This document shows positions 1 through 9,455 of a stretch of DNA of 64,000 bases, in pieces; position 1 is the first letter of the stretch; every line of letters begins with the position of its first letter. The position numbers and the translations under genes were made by a program. The notes under the pieces were generated by a model. That model did no database searches. It was not told the DNA's origin and saw nothing but the letters and a program-made list of their open reading frames with translations. The DNA is from Stygiolobus caldivivus (GTDB lineage Archaea; Thermoproteota; Thermoprotei_A; Sulfolobales; Sulfolobaceae): the NCBI RefSeq assembly GCF_019704315.1, contig NZ_AP024597.1, positions 2,888,501 to 2,952,500 on the forward strand. Reading direction: 5' to 3'.

Positions 1-623
1 TTAACCTCTATCCACGCATGTGTAGTCCTGGGGTTATCATGAACGACCCCCATTACGTATCTGGCTGGAAAACCCATTGCACGCAAGATCCCTATAGTTA
101 TCTGTGCTATATCTTGGCAGACACCTAGTCCGATTTCAAAGCTCTTATGTGCTGGAGTATCAACGTTAGTGACCCCTTCTCTATACTTGACCTTGCCGTT
201 AACAAAAGAAACAACTTTATGTAATACTTCATCTAGAGTCTTTGACCCATTATATATTTTATCAGCTATAGGCTTAAAATATTCAACGTTTATTAACTTA
301 GTGGAATCGGTAAACATAGGTTCGTGTACAATACACGGCAACTCACAGTCTATAAAGTCTAAGACTTTAACTCTAACCTTACTAGTGCTCCGTATAACCA
401 TTGAATAATGGGGTTCTATGATTTTTACTCTGTACACACTATTACCCAGTATGTCCCTATATTTAGTTACGTATCCTGCAGGTTCTGTTTCGACTTTTTC
501 TTCTATAACGACTTGGTTATCACCGTCATAAGGGACTACCTTTAAAGTATTATCATTTGTGGTGACTACGTCCTCGTATTCATATCTAGCTTCATAGAAC
601 ACTTCATAATTCACAATATCCAT
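1..623 (-). CDS. Transglutaminase-like cysteine protease family protein (3' end off the window)
   Basis: About 207 residues are visible from the ATG at 621-623 to the left edge; the C-terminus lies outside. A beta-rich N-terminal half resembling the bacterial transglutaminase-like N-terminal domain is followed by the core, with the nucleophile in GLGVCQDIAQ and the catalytic His in THAWIEV. The start overlaps the end of the upstream ATP-grasp gene by 13 bases, so the two are surely co-transcribed and probably translationally coupled. This pairing with a circularly permuted ATP-grasp protein is common in bacteria and archaea, and a role in making or cutting amide bonds in an unknown peptide is generally proposed. 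The family call is firm; the substrate is unknown. Confidence 0.85.
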   Translation of the reverse strand, partial: MDIVNYEVFYEARYEYEDVVTTNDNTLKVVPYDGDNQVVIEEKVETEPAGYVTKYRDILGNSVYRVKIIEPHYSMVIRSTSKVRVKVLDFIDCELPCIVHEPMFTDSTKLINVEYFKPIADKIYNGSKTLDEVLHKVVSFVNGKVKYREGVTNVDTPAHKSFEIGLGVCQDIAQITIGILRAMGFPARYVMGVVHDNPRTTHAWIEV

Positions 624-1924
624 ACCGGCTTCACCAGACCCCCAGAAGAATTATTTGTAATCCTACTTCCAAAGGGCGCTACTCTACTAAGGACTGAGGT
701 TGACGTTTCACCATTGAACATAAATACTCTAATGTCAGCATATGTCTGATAAAAATTGTCGTCAATAGCTGATACGACAGTGTCGAAATCAAGGGTCTCT
801 TGGACCATAAACTCCTCTGGGTAATTCCTCGCTTCTTTTAGTACCCTTATCCTTTCCTCTAAAGGTAGGTCTTTTAAAACATAAGTCCCCGACCCCCCGT
901 ATCCCTCTCTACGTTTAATAACGAATTTTTCTATCTCTTTTTCAAAGTGTTCTTCAGTAGCCTCTAAGGGCAAAGAAAAAGGTTGTCTGATCACTTCTTT
1001 TATCCCCAAAAAGTCCATTATCTTAGGCATAAAGCAGAAAGTTATCTTATCGTCTGCTATCCCCGTCCCGGGGGCGTTCACAATATTCACTCGCCCCCTG
1101 AGGTACGCGTTCATGAGCCCCGGAGTAAGTATATCGAGGTCTTCTATTCTCCTATAAATTACATCAACATGGACCTCACCCTCATCTACAGTCTTAACTA
1201 CGACTTCGCCGTCCTTGACTTTAATATCAGATGGTTCAGCTAAAATAATTTCCAAGTTATCTGAGTAAAATTTGTGTTCAAAATATGCGGAGTTATAAGT
1301 ACCCTCTGTTAAAATGACTATTACCGGGTCCCTTGTGTCGGAAGCTTTTTCTAGTGTAGTCCTCAGTTTTCTTAGCCCATCACCTGTGCTCCCTTTTATC
1401 GAATAAATATCGTTAAACACTCTGTTCGTAAGTTCTACAGACTTAATTGCATAGCTCATACCAGAAGGTATCCTTACGTTATCCTCGAGTATGTAAGGTA
1501 TTCCTTGTACCTTTACTAAGTCCTCTCCGAATATGTATACATAGGTCCCTTTGGGCGGGTCAAACCCCATCATTTCGGGTCTAAAATACACTGAGGATTT
1601 TATAATTTCCTCTGGTACTACTACTTTATCGCCGTGGTACCATGAATAGAGGAACTTGTTTATAGCCATGCCCCTCCTTTTTAACCCGTCTGATATTAGG
1701 CTGAACTCGTCTTGAGTAAGTACTCTAGGGAGTGGATCGACTTTTATACTCCTGTAGTAGTAGGAAGTATAAAACGTAAACCCTTCCCTATACGCTAGTT
1801 CGTTAACCAGCTTAACATACTTGAAATAGTCTTTAGAATTTTCCACATCAGAAATAATTTGTTTATATCTTTCATCATAATACTCCACAAACGCTGACGA
1901 GTTAATTTTTTTAAAAGATATCAC
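611..1924 (-). CDS. Circularly permuted ATP-grasp protein (DUF404/DUF407 type)
   Basis: A 437-aa protein with a GTG start at 1922-1924. The middle carries the glycine-rich STGDGLR segment and a VILTEG strand. The C-terminal third has the VIKRREGYGGSGTYVLK nucleotide-binding loop and the acidic RVFMFNGE region, which matches circularly permuted ATP-grasp enzymes. Relatives are thought to ligate amino acids or peptides using ATP. The gene precedes and overlaps the transglutaminase-like gene. The third usual partner, an alpha-E (DUF403) protein, is not seen here but could lie left of the window. Family confident, reaction unknown. Confidence 0.85.
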   Translation of the reverse strand: MISFKKINSSAFVEYYDERYKQIISDVENSKDYFKYVKLVNELAYREGFTFYTSYYYRSIKVDPLPRVLTQDEFSLISDGLKRRGMAINKFLYSWYHGDKVVVPEEIIKSSVYFRPEMMGFDPPKGTYVYIFGEDLVKVQGIPYILEDNVRIPSGMSYAIKSVELTNRVFNDIYSIKGSTGDGLRKLRTTLEKASDTRDPVIVILTEGTYNSAYFEHKFYSDNLEIILAEPSDIKVKDGEVVVKTVDEGEVHVDVIYRRIEDLDILTPGLMNAYLRGRVNIVNAPGTGIADDKITFCFMPKIMDFLGIKEVIRQPFSLPLEATEEHFEKEIEKFVIKRREGYGGSGTYVLKDLPLEERIRVLKEARNYPEEFMVQETLDFDTVVSAIDDNFYQTYADIRVFMFNGETSTSVLSRVAPFGSRITNNSSGGLVKPVWIL

Positions 1925-2131
1925 AATTTTAATTTCTATTTTCTGGTTTATAAGCTTGAACGATGCACTTTACTTGAAGCGATAAAAATTGATCATTTGT
2001 CAAGGTGGTTCTTGGGAGTATAGCAAAAAGAACGGCTATGTAGTTTAAAAAATTACGTAAAACAAATGATAAAAGGAAGGGCTAAGGTGAACAATTTGTA
2101 GTAAGAAAGCTATTACCGTTGAAAAATAACA

Positions 2132-2140
2132 TTTATATAT
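2132..2140 (+). promoter_or_regulatory. TATA box of the metallophosphoesterase gene
   Basis: The sequence tttatatat lies 24-32 bases before the ATG at 2164. This is the spacing that places the archaeal transcription start on or next to the start codon, and no Shine-Dalgarno motif is visible, so a leaderless transcript is likely. Confidence 0.6.
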
Positions 2141-2163
2141 GACCATTTAAATAATGTATTAGC

Positions 2164-3141
2164 ATGGGGTTATTTAAGAAGAAGAACCCAGACGGCGTAG
2201 ATAGTAAGACGCAGTATAAGATATTGTATACATCAGATGTACACGGGTCAGAGGTGACTTTTAAGAAATTCCTGAACGCCGGAAAAATGTTTAAAGTAGA
2301 CGCTTTAATAATCGGTGGGGACGTAGCGGGAAAAGCCTTAATACCTATAGTAGAATTAGGAAATGGAAAGTATGATGTACAAGGGACGGAGGTCGGGAGG
2401 GAAGGGTTAGAAACACTAAAGCAGAAAATAAAGAACGAAGGAAATTATTATGTTATAGTAGATAAGAAGGGTTATGACGAGCTTAACAACGATAAAAGGA
2501 AAGTAGACGAGGCTTTTAAGACCGCAATGATAGAGAGGCTAAGAGAATGGGTAAAAATAGCCGAAGAGAGATATAAAGGGACGAACATTCCTATTTACGT
2601 TAACCTAGGTAATGATGACCCGTTATATTTGTTTGATATTCTTGACGAGGGCACTGTTACAAAGAAGACTGAAGGGTTTATAATACCTCTTGGTAAATAT
2701 GAGATGATATCCTTCGGGTATGTTAACCCTACGCCCTGGAATACTCCAAGAGAAATGAGTGAGGAAGAGCTGTACTCTAATATGGTAAAAATGATCGAGA
2801 AAGTCTCTAATCCTAACCTAGCAATATTCAACTTCCATGCACCTCCTTACGGCACTAACCTAGATAATGCTCCATTGCTGGATAAAACGTTAAAACCTGT
2901 CGTTAGGGGTGGTGAAATAGTCATGACCCATGTGGGCTCAAAAGCTGTACGAAAGACCATTGAAGAATTTAAGCCCCTAATGGGTATACACGGCCATATT
3001 CATGAGTCAAGGGGGTTTGATAGAGTTGCTGGTACCTTAGTATTGAACCCAGGTAGTGAATATAGTTCAGGTATATTTCATGGTGTTTACATAGTCTTAG
3101 AAGGGGAAAAGGTTAAGACTCATCAATTTATTACCGGTTAA
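2164..3141 (+). CDS. Calcineurin-like metallophosphoesterase
   Basis: A 325-aa soluble protein with the full set of metal-binding motifs: SDVHG (D25, H27), GGDVAG (D53), VNLGNDD near residue 148, NFHAPPYG, and the C-terminal GIHGHIHES. These define a dinuclear-metal phosphoesterase. Members hydrolyse phosphomonoesters, phosphodiesters or cyclic nucleotides, and the substrate cannot be read from sequence. The N-terminus has a short Lys-rich stretch and no signal peptide, so it is cytoplasmic. It is a single gene with its own TATA box, not obviously part of an operon. Confidence 0.85.
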   Translation: MGLFKKKNPDGVDSKTQYKILYTSDVHGSEVTFKKFLNAGKMFKVDALIIGGDVAGKALIPIVELGNGKYDVQGTEVGREGLETLKQKIKNEGNYYVIVDKKGYDELNNDKRKVDEAFKTAMIERLREWVKIAEERYKGTNIPIYVNLGNDDPLYLFDILDEGTVTKKTEGFIIPLGKYEMISFGYVNPTPWNTPREMSEEELYSNMVKMIEKVSNPNLAIFNFHAPPYGTNLDNAPLLDKTLKPVVRGGEIVMTHVGSKAVRKTIEEFKPLMGIHGHIHESRGFDRVAGTLVLNPGSEYSSGIFHGVYIVLEGEKVKTHQFITG

Positions 3142-3487
3142 TCCTTTGATTTTTTACACTTCTTGGACTTTCATAGGTGGTTTAGACTAAAATTCTATCG
3201 TATGTTTTTACTAATTAGATATGTGCTATTATATACTTTAATGATTAAGAGTTGGAACTCTCCAGTGTTTAACATAAAATTAAGTATAAGTATTCATACA
3301 AGTATTAAGGTAATACACTCTGCTGCCACGATTTTTCAATAAATGCTACACGAGTATAGCTCTGGTATTATAGCTCCACCGAAACATATTTAGTTTATGT
3401 TGTCCTATATAGATTACATTATCTATATATACTATATGTACCACACATTTATTATACTGAAAAACTAAGTATATTTGTTATATAAAT
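3142..3487. other. Intergenic stretch, A+T rich, with one copy of a dispersed repeat
   Basis: T-rich sequence just after the metallophosphoesterase stop (gattttttac) could end its transcript. The remainder holds the repeat described at 3267-3355 and no convincing reading frame. Confidence 0.5.
3267..3355 (+). repeat. Dispersed ~90-bp repeat, copy A
   Basis: It shares a common layout with 56134-56218 and 57632-57713: tttaac(a/g)taa, then a ataagtat block, a short AT spacer, a GC-containing ctgct/gctgt block, and attttttcaa(t/c)aaa followed by tgctacacga or a close variant. The block ttcaataaatgctacacga is at 3335-3353. No coding potential or clear terminal inverted repeat is seen. It may be a small non-autonomous element or the end of an unidentified IS. 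Confidence 0.5.
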
Positions 3488-3790
3488 ATGCAATCCTTCC
3501 TTGGAGTTGAATATATATTAGAAAAAAACTTAATACCTAAAATAAAGCCTTATTTTTCAAATATTGTAATAAAAATTGATGGCACTGGGTTTGGAAATAA
3601 ACAAATTAAAAACTTCTCAAAACCATATTGTAGCCCTCACGATAGTCCTATACTAGATACAATTCCTATTACTGGAGTCAACTTAAACGACGTGACTTGT
3701 GGAATGCCCACAACCGGTCCGTATGGTACCAGGGCTAAGGACAATAAAAGAATAGGTAATGCCACATATACCACATTATATGCTGGCTAA
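3488..3790 (+). pseudogene. Decayed fragment of a molybdenum hydroxylase (xanthine/aldehyde oxidase family) large subunit
   Basis: A 100-codon open frame whose middle resembles a short internal stretch of XDH-type large subunits. IVIKIDGTGFG corresponds to the family's 'V.V.DGTG.V' strand, HDSPILDTIPITGVNLNDV to the 'GQG..T..AQI.AD.LGV.LDDV' segment, and GPYGTRAKDNKRIGNATY to 'PYGTWASRS....GNA.Y'. The same segment in the intact gene at 41991-43796 reads GYGTWASRSLTTAGNAAY. The rest of the roughly 700-aa protein is absent and conserved Gly/Gln residues are altered, so this is a relic. The assignment rests on pattern matching by eye. Confidence 0.4.
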
Positions 3791-3811
3791 AGGCCCTTAC
3801 GGGAAATAATC

Positions 3812-4537
3812 ATGGTTGAGGAAGCTATTATTCAACTTACTGGGGGGATAGATTCCACAGTATTAGCGTATTATCTTAAAGATAAGTACGCACTGCACGG
3901 GGCTTTCCTATATTATGGTTACCCTCCCCAGACGAGAGAATTAGAATTAGTTAAAGAGTTGTCTAAAAAGCTCGAGATCCCCCTAAAGGTCATCGACTTT
4001 TCTTCTTATGTTAAGTCTTTCGGTCTACCTCCAATAGATACTATACAATACAAGATTAAGTACCAGTTCGTGGTAGAAATCCTCGCACCTTTTTCTGCTT
4101 ATCCCGACCTAAATACGATGTTTGTGGGCTGGCTTAAAGACGAATGGAACAATAAGATGAGTCTTCTGGAAAGAATTGAATCTATTATGGGTTTTAAGGT
4201 CATAACACCTTTTCATACGATGGTAAAAAGCGAAGTTATTAAATTGGGTGAGAAATTGGGTGTAGATTTCACAAAAACCCACAGTTGCATTGTGTCCGGA
4301 AAAACGCACTGCGGTATATGTATGCCTTGTAGGTCTAGGAGGAGGGCTTTTGAAGAGGCGAAAGTCAAAGACCCTACAGTCTACTACTATAATTTATCTC
4401 CTGATGAGGTGGATAAGTTATCGCGTGAACTAAGCCAGGGGGAGTTCATAGAGAGGTATTTCAGACCTTTCTTAGAGTATACCGGAGAATACCCTAAAGA
4501 GTTTGTAGATAACTTAGTCAATATTTTAAAAGAATAG
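3812..4537 (+). CDS. QueC-like PP-loop ATPase (7-cyano-7-deazaguanine synthase family)
   Basis: A 241-aa protein. The PP-loop is LTGGIDST (residues 9-16), with Thr where QueC usually has Ser. The C-terminal zinc site is complete: Cys159, Cys167, Cys170 and Cys173 in the run from SCIVSGKTHCG to MPCRSRRRAF, which is the QueC signature. QueC converts 7-carboxy-7-deazaguanine to preQ0, the precursor of archaeosine in tRNA. No other queuosine/archaeosine gene is nearby. Instead an MFS-type membrane protein follows after 8 bases, which suggests a dedicated transporter pair. It could be the housekeeping enzyme or a paralogue acting on another carboxylate. Confidence 0.75.
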   Translation: MVEEAIIQLTGGIDSTVLAYYLKDKYALHGAFLYYGYPPQTRELELVKELSKKLEIPLKVIDFSSYVKSFGLPPIDTIQYKIKYQFVVEILAPFSAYPDLNTMFVGWLKDEWNNKMSLLERIESIMGFKVITPFHTMVKSEVIKLGEKLGVDFTKTHSCIVSGKTHCGICMPCRSRRRAFEEAKVKDPTVYYYNLSPDEVDKLSRELSQGEFIERYFRPFLEYTGEYPKEFVDNLVNILKE

Positions 4538-4545
4538 GACTGGTC

Positions 4546-5625
4546 TTGATGAAGAATTATGTCATAACATATAGGTCAATTCTCTCTTTTTTCATAGGTT
4601 TCATGAGTTACGCCTTCATAGCCTTAATGAAAATATCAGGGCTAAGTGACTTTCAGATAGGGTTGGTATTAAGTTCTATACAAATATCCCAGTTTATTTC
4701 TTATGTCGTTTTAATCGCCCTCTCAGTGAAGAGGCACATCATGGTCTCAGCGGTACTAGAATTGTTTATACCGATAATTTTAATTGTTGATAGGTCCGCT
4801 TTCACTTTTGTCCTCTCCGGGGTCCTTATGGGTATAGCCAACTCTATAAATTCTTCAGTTATAATAATTCAGAAAGAGTTTACAAGAAAGGACTATTCAG
4901 TGCTGATGGCTTTAACGTACACTCTTAGTTTAGCAGGGTTAGGGATATTCTATTTGAGCGGAATAGTAGGGGTGAGTGTCCTCTTCGCGTTGTTTATCCC
5001 TTTACTGTTTTCAAACTTAGTGTTAGCATTGACGCTCAGGTATGAAGAGAAGAGAGAGAGGTTATCTGATATCTATCACTGGCTAAAGGGAGTCGGGAAG
5101 TCGGTCTTAGCCTTTGGCTTCTTTACGAGCTTAAGGAGGGTCATCATCGGGAGTTATATACCTTTAATCCTCCTGATAACATTTTCTGTATATACCCCGC
5201 AAGAAATAAGTTTATACCTCATGGTGTTCCAAGTCCCTCTAATTATTTTCTTCTATGTAGGCCACAAAATAAGTGAAAAATTATTCATGGTTTTATCTGT
5301 GGTGGAGTTTATCCTTTTCTTGGTACTTTCCGTATTTTACCGAGAATCGATATTGTTAGCCTTGTCTTTAATACTTTTGGCTAATATGACTTCGTCCTTG
5401 AGGGCCCCAGTCGCTGAAGAGACTGTGATCAAATTATCTAATTTTAGTACAAAAATTTCTTCATTTTACCATTTGATAGACACTATCTTCTCGGCGTTAG
5501 CAGCGATCTTACTTGCGTTAATAGTAAAACTGGGCCTGTTTTACGGTATTTTTATAATGGCAGGGTTATCTTCATTCTTGCCGTCTTTGTTTTTATACAA
5601 GGTTTTACTACAACGGAAACAGTAA
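4546..5625 (+). CDS. MFS-type membrane transporter
   Basis: A 359-aa protein of about 11-12 hydrophobic segments with short loops and no recognisable soluble domain. It begins with ATGATGAAG; the second ATG at 4549 is equally possible. It lies 8 bases after the QueC-like gene and is almost certainly in the same operon. At 359 residues it is shorter than the usual 400 of the superfamily. Substrate unknown; co-transcription suggests a 7-deazaguanine, nucleobase or precursor, which is inference only. Confidence 0.65.
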   Translation: MMKNYVITYRSILSFFIGFMSYAFIALMKISGLSDFQIGLVLSSIQISQFISYVVLIALSVKRHIMVSAVLELFIPIILIVDRSAFTFVLSGVLMGIANSINSSVIIIQKEFTRKDYSVLMALTYTLSLAGLGIFYLSGIVGVSVLFALFIPLLFSNLVLALTLRYEEKRERLSDIYHWLKGVGKSVLAFGFFTSLRRVIIGSYIPLILLITFSVYTPQEISLYLMVFQVPLIIFFYVGHKISEKLFMVLSVVEFILFLVLSVFYRESILLALSLILLANMTSSLRAPVAEETVIKLSNFSTKISSFYHLIDTIFSALAAILLALIVKLGLFYGIFIMAGLSSFLPSLFLYKVLLQRKQ

Positions 5626-6039
5626 AAATTCTAACTGCCAACTATCTGGTTATAACTCGGCAGACCTTAAAGGGCAAGGTCCTATCGTTGAGGACCAAAA
5701 ACAACCACGCCAAAGCCCGGAATGCACGGCATAAAGTTAGGAAAAAAGAATAAACGATATCCAAGGGGAAAAGACGTTAAGTATAGTGTTGAGAGATACT
5801 GTGGACCGTGGGCGTCAGTATTAAATGTAGCCTCTTTGCCCTTAAAAGTATGACGAGGTATAATTTCACCTCGACCTTTATATTCTAAAGGAGCATAAAT
5901 ATTGTTTAATTTTTATGTTATATAATTATAATTATAGTGCCTTAAATGCTCAATAAGTAACCTAAATTAATGAATAACTTACATACTAAACCCATTTAAC
6001 TTTATAATATAATTTATCATTATACCATTTGAATATAAA
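5626..6039. other. Intergenic region upstream of the urease operon
   Basis: It contains a decayed reading frame at about 5670-5753 (plus strand) ending in a basic tail RHKVRKKE, of no recognised family; the two adjacent hairpins at 5854-5891; and very A+T-rich sequence leading to a TATA-like tataatat at 6003-6010, about 30 bases before the ureAB ATG. Confidence 0.5.
5854..5891 (+). promoter_or_regulatory. Two consecutive perfect inverted repeats upstream of urease
   Basis: Arm cgaggt (5854-5859) pairs with acctcg (5868-5873). Immediately after, ccttta (5875-5880) pairs with taaagg (5886-5891) across a 5-base loop. They lie about 150 bases before ureAB and 230 bases after the MFS stop. They may be operators for a dimeric regulator, an RNA structure in a long leader, or a terminator. 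Confidence 0.35.
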
Positions 6040-6702
6040 ATGTTTTTAACACCACGTGAGCAAGAGAAGTTACTAATCTCATGGGCTGCAGAAGTAGCTA
6101 GGAGGAGGAAAGAAAGGGGTATAAAACTGAACTATGTAGAAGCAGAGGCAATTATCGTAGACTACATCCTCGAGAAAGCTAGAGAAGGTGCTAAGATGGA
6201 AGAGATCATAAAGGGGGCCCAAGAATTGCTCACAGAAAATGATGTAATGGATGAAGTACCTGAAATGCTAGACCTAATCCAAGTCGAAGCTACATTCCCT
6301 GATGGCACTAAACTTGTAACCGTTAGAAACCCTATAAAGTCGAGTAAGAAATCACTGAATACGTTCATAATCGGTGAGGGTGAAATAAACGTTGAAAAAG
6401 GAGATGAAGTAGAAATGCAAGTTACAAATTCAGGAGACCGTCCAATACAAGTAGGTTCCCATTACCATTTCTTTGAAGTTAATAAAGCACTAAAATTTGA
6501 TAGACAGTTAGCCTTCGGTATGAGGTTAGCTATACCGTCTGGTACCTCAGTTAGGTTTGAGCCTGGGCAGACCAGAGTTATAAGGTTGAGAAAGATAGGG
6601 GGTTCACGCAGAGTAACAGGTTTAAATGGCCTAACAGAAGGTTCTTTAGACCATAACAAAGACCAGGCTATCAAAAGGGCAAAAGATAGGGGGTTCGTAT
6701 GA
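6040..6702 (+). CDS. ureAB: Urease gamma-beta fusion subunit
   Basis: A 220-aa structural subunit of the nickel enzyme that hydrolyses urea to ammonia and carbamate. Residues 1-100 are the gamma domain ([20 protein letters not shown], and [20 protein letters not shown] at its end). Residues 110-220 are the beta domain ([20 protein letters not shown], then [12 protein letters not shown] and the [13 protein letters not shown] repeat). The gamma-beta fusion order is as in Helicobacter UreA; many bacteria encode them separately. The last four bases overlap the start of ureC (ATGA). First gene of the operon; a TATA-like box sits about 30 bases upstream. Confidence 0.95.
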   Translation: MFLTPREQEKLLISWAAEVARRRKERGIKLNYVEAEAIIVDYILEKAREGAKMEEIIKGAQELLTENDVMDEVPEMLDLIQVEATFPDGTKLVTVRNPIKSSKKSLNTFIIGEGEINVEKGDEVEMQVTNSGDRPIQVGSHYHFFEVNKALKFDRQLAFGMRLAIPSGTSVRFEPGQTRVIRLRKIGGSRRVTGLNGLTEGSLDHNKDQAIKRAKDRGFV

Positions 6703-8372
6703 AAATAGACCGGTACCGCTATTTTGAACTCTATGGACCCACGGAAGGGGACCTTATAAGGTTAGGGAACTCTAACCTACATATAAAAATAGAAAAGGAC
6801 CTGATCCAAAAAGGTGAGGAGCTAGTCTTCGGTGCAGGAAAGACTGCTCGTGACGGGCTCGGGCTTTTACCCACGGCTAGAGAAGAGGACACTATGGACG
6901 TAATAATTACGAACGCTGTTATACTCGACCCACTGTTGGGAGTAATTAAGGCTGATATCGGAATTAAAAACGGAGTAATAGTAGGTATAGGTCATGGAGG
7001 AAACCCGTTTACAATGGACGGAGTAGATTTTGTATTAGGCAGTAACACGGAAGTTATCTCTGCAGAAGGGCTCATAGCGACTCCTGGGTTTATAGATACT
7101 CACGTCCACTGGGTTGCACCTGAACAAGTTTTCGATGCGCTCTCAGCTGGGTTTACTACCTTAATAGGTGGAGGGACTGGTCCTGCAGAGGGGACAAAAG
7201 CTACTACTGCAACTCCGGGGTCTTGGAATATTAAGGTAGTCGCTGAAGCGCTGGATAGTTTTCCGGTTAATTTTGGTTTAACGGCTAAGGGCTCTTCTAG
7301 CCGGATTACGATGGAACAGTCTCTAAGGGCTGGGGCACTGGGTTTCAAGATCCATGAAGACTGGGGGGCAATGCCAAGGGTTATAGATGAGACTTTAACA
7401 GTTGCAGATGAATACGATGTCCAAGTCGCGATACATACAGACACTTCGAACGAAAGTGGCTACCTAGAGGACACATTAAATGCTATAGGAGGTAGGACTA
7501 TACACGCCTATCACGTAGAAGGTGCTGGGGGAGGTCATGCACCGGACATAATTAAAATATGCGGAGAACCTAACATATTACCTTCTTCTACAAACCCCAC
7601 GAAACCTTTCACAGTCCACACTTATGAGGAGCACCTAGAGATGTTAATGGCAGTCCATCACCTCAATCCTAAAGTCCCGGAGGACGTTGCATATGCTGAG
7701 TCAAGGATAAGAGAAGAGACGATGCAGGCAGAAGACTACCTCCACGACCTTGGGGCTATAAGTATGATGTCATCCGATTCACAAGCTATGGGGAGGGTTG
7801 GAGAAACCGGCATAAGGACGTTTCAATTAGCACATAAGATGAAAGAATTGGGACTAGTCAAGGTGACCGACAACGAAAGAGTTCTACGTTATTTAGCTAA
7901 AATTACTATTAACCCAGCTATCACACACGGTATTTCATCTTACGTAGGTACGCTGTCTCCCGGACATATTGCGGATATCGTACTGTGGGACCCCAGGTTT
8001 TTCCCAGCTAAACCTTACATGGTGATTAAGGGTGGGGCTATAGCTTGGGCATTAATGGGGGACACAAACGCCTCTATAGCCTACTCTCAGCCCGTACTCT
8101 ATAAACCAATGTTCGGGTATTACTCCGCTAAGACTGTATCTTTATGGTTCTCGGCATCTGAAGGCGTCAATAGTATTTCCAATGTAGTGAAAAGGAGAGT
8201 AGTCCCGGTAAAGAATACGAGAAATATAAGTAAAAAAGATATGGTGTATAATAGTTCGCTGCCTAAAATCGATGTAAACCCTGATACGTACGAAGTTAAA
8301 GTAAACGGTATAGTCCCGGAGGTGCCACCGTCTAAGTGGCTCCCGTTCACTCAACTCTACTTCATGTACTGA
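6699..8372 (+). CDS. ureC: Urease alpha subunit (catalytic)
   Basis: A 557-aa catalytic subunit, slightly shorter than the usual 567. Nickel ligands and active-site motifs are present: HVHWVAPEQ, the carbamylated lysine K217 in [29 protein letters not shown], and [12 protein letters not shown] with the metal-ligand Asp. The mobile flap reads MAVHHLNP where bacterial enzymes have MVCHHLDP, so residue 319, normally the flap Cys, is Val. The Cys is known not to be essential in Klebsiella urease but affects activity and pH profile. ureC overlaps ureAB by 4 bases and is followed by an SD (gaggtga) and ureE. Confidence 0.97.
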   Translation: MKIDRYRYFELYGPTEGDLIRLGNSNLHIKIEKDLIQKGEELVFGAGKTARDGLGLLPTAREEDTMDVIITNAVILDPLLGVIKADIGIKNGVIVGIGHGGNPFTMDGVDFVLGSNTEVISAEGLIATPGFIDTHVHWVAPEQVFDALSAGFTTLIGGGTGPAEGTKATTATPGSWNIKVVAEALDSFPVNFGLTAKGSSSRITMEQSLRAGALGFKIHEDWGAMPRVIDETLTVADEYDVQVAIHTDTSNESGYLEDTLNAIGGRTIHAYHVEGAGGGHAPDIIKICGEPNILPSSTNPTKPFTVHTYEEHLEMLMAVHHLNPKVPEDVAYAESRIREETMQAEDYLHDLGAISMMSSDSQAMGRVGETGIRTFQLAHKMKELGLVKVTDNERVLRYLAKITINPAITHGISSYVGTLSPGHIADIVLWDPRFFPAKPYMVIKGGAIAWALMGDTNASIAYSQPVLYKPMFGYYSAKTVSLWFSASEGVNSISNVVKRRVVPVKNTRNISKKDMVYNSSLPKIDVNPDTYEVKVNGIVPEVPPSKWLPFTQLYFMY

Positions 8373-8383
8373 GGTGAATATAA

Positions 8384-8869
8384 ATGATGGTGGTAGTCAG
8401 GAAACTTGGTAGAAAAGATGAACTTAAGTCTGTCGTGGAAAAGGCCCAGAAGAACGGGCTGCTTAGATTAGTTAAACTTTCGAGAGAGTGTATAGAGAAA
8501 GGGAGGTGCAGGGGTAAGACTGACAGGGACGAAGACGTGGTAATAAACCTCAGGGGGATCCCTTTAAATGAGGGTGATATATTAGAAGCCGACAACGGTT
8601 TCCTTATCTTGATCCAATTAAAAGAAGAACGTGTAATCGAGTTCGAATTGAAAGACCCTGTTGAGGCGTTTAAGCTAGGGTTTGCTCTAGGTAATTACCA
8701 TATGAGGGTAATGCTACAAGGTAACAAAGTATATATATCGGCTGAATTAGGAGAGGAATTTTTACTAGAAAGGTTTAGAGAATACAAGCCTCAGGTAAAG
8801 GAAGTTGTATTTAAGCCGAATTTAGAATTACCGGTCTCACCAGTGGTGATAGATTTTGCTAACGCCTAG
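8384..8869 (+). CDS. ureE: Urease accessory protein UreE (nickel metallochaperone)
   Basis: A 161-aa protein with an N-terminal peptide-binding domain and a C-terminal nickel-binding domain. The conserved GNYHMRV, at the family's GN.H position, supplies the dimer-interface His. There is no His-rich C-terminal tail, so it should bind few nickel ions. A Cys-containing CIEKGRCRG segment sits near residue 40. The gaggtga SD at 8371-8377 supports the ATG at 8384 or the adjacent one at 8387. The 3' end overlaps the ureF start by 14 bases. Confidence 0.88.
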   Translation: MMVVVRKLGRKDELKSVVEKAQKNGLLRLVKLSRECIEKGRCRGKTDRDEDVVINLRGIPLNEGDILEADNGFLILIQLKEERVIEFELKDPVEAFKLGFALGNYHMRVMLQGNKVYISAELGEEFLLERFREYKPQVKEVVFKPNLELPVSPVVIDFANA

Positions 8870-9455
8870 GGTATTTCAACTCTTTGATACTTCGTTACCC
8901 ATAGGGTCATTTAACCACTCTTTTGGTATTGAAGAGGCCTACTACGCCGGTCTGGAGGTCACGTCCTTCATAGAGGATATCTTCCAAAGCGTGATCTTAC
9001 CGGGAGACGTACAGCTAGTAAAGTTAGCCTTCAGTGACCCCTACAGAGCTGACCAAATTGCTTACGCTTCAAAACTAACTCCTGAGTTAAAAAACGCGAC
9101 GGTAAACCTAGGTAGCTCACTCGCGTCATTAGGACTCTGTGAAAACGACTTTATCCGAAAAGTGAAGAATGGCGAAACGTATGGTACGTATCCAGTGGTC
9201 ATTGCGGTATGTTGTAAAGAACTCGGTATCGGAGTTGATGACTGCATGGTAGGTCTAGCTTATTCTGAACTAGTCCAACTAGTATATTCAGCTGTAAGGC
9301 TTAAAGCCATAAACTTTATAGAGGGACAAAAGCTAATCACTAGGCTACTAGAGAAATTGAGGATTGAAAACACTGAGTTTAAGCCTTTTTCACCCGTCCT
9401 TGATAACCTGAGTAAAAACCACGAGGTAAGAGAACCGAAGGTGTTTATGTCATGA
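8856..9455 (+). CDS. ureF: Urease accessory protein UreF
   Basis: A 199-aa all-helical protein with the family signature [18 protein letters not shown] at residues 9-26. UreF bridges UreD and UreG during delivery of nickel to apo-urease and activates GTP hydrolysis. The start is TTG at 8856, inside the end of ureE; no better start is available without losing the conserved N-terminus. It overlaps ureG by 4 bases. Slightly shorter than bacterial UreF (220-230 aa). Confidence 0.9.
   Translation: MLTPRVFQLFDTSLPIGSFNHSFGIEEAYYAGLEVTSFIEDIFQSVILPGDVQLVKLAFSDPYRADQIAYASKLTPELKNATVNLGSSLASLGLCENDFIRKVKNGETYGTYPVVIAVCCKELGIGVDDCMVGLAYSELVQLVYSAVRLKAINFIEGQKLITRLLEKLRIENTEFKPFSPVLDNLSKNHEVREPKVFMS

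Noticed and set aside
7100-7444. Open frames antisense to ureC, and similar long antisense frames in other genes
   Set aside because: They lie wholly within strongly supported genes on the other strand and have no signals of their own.
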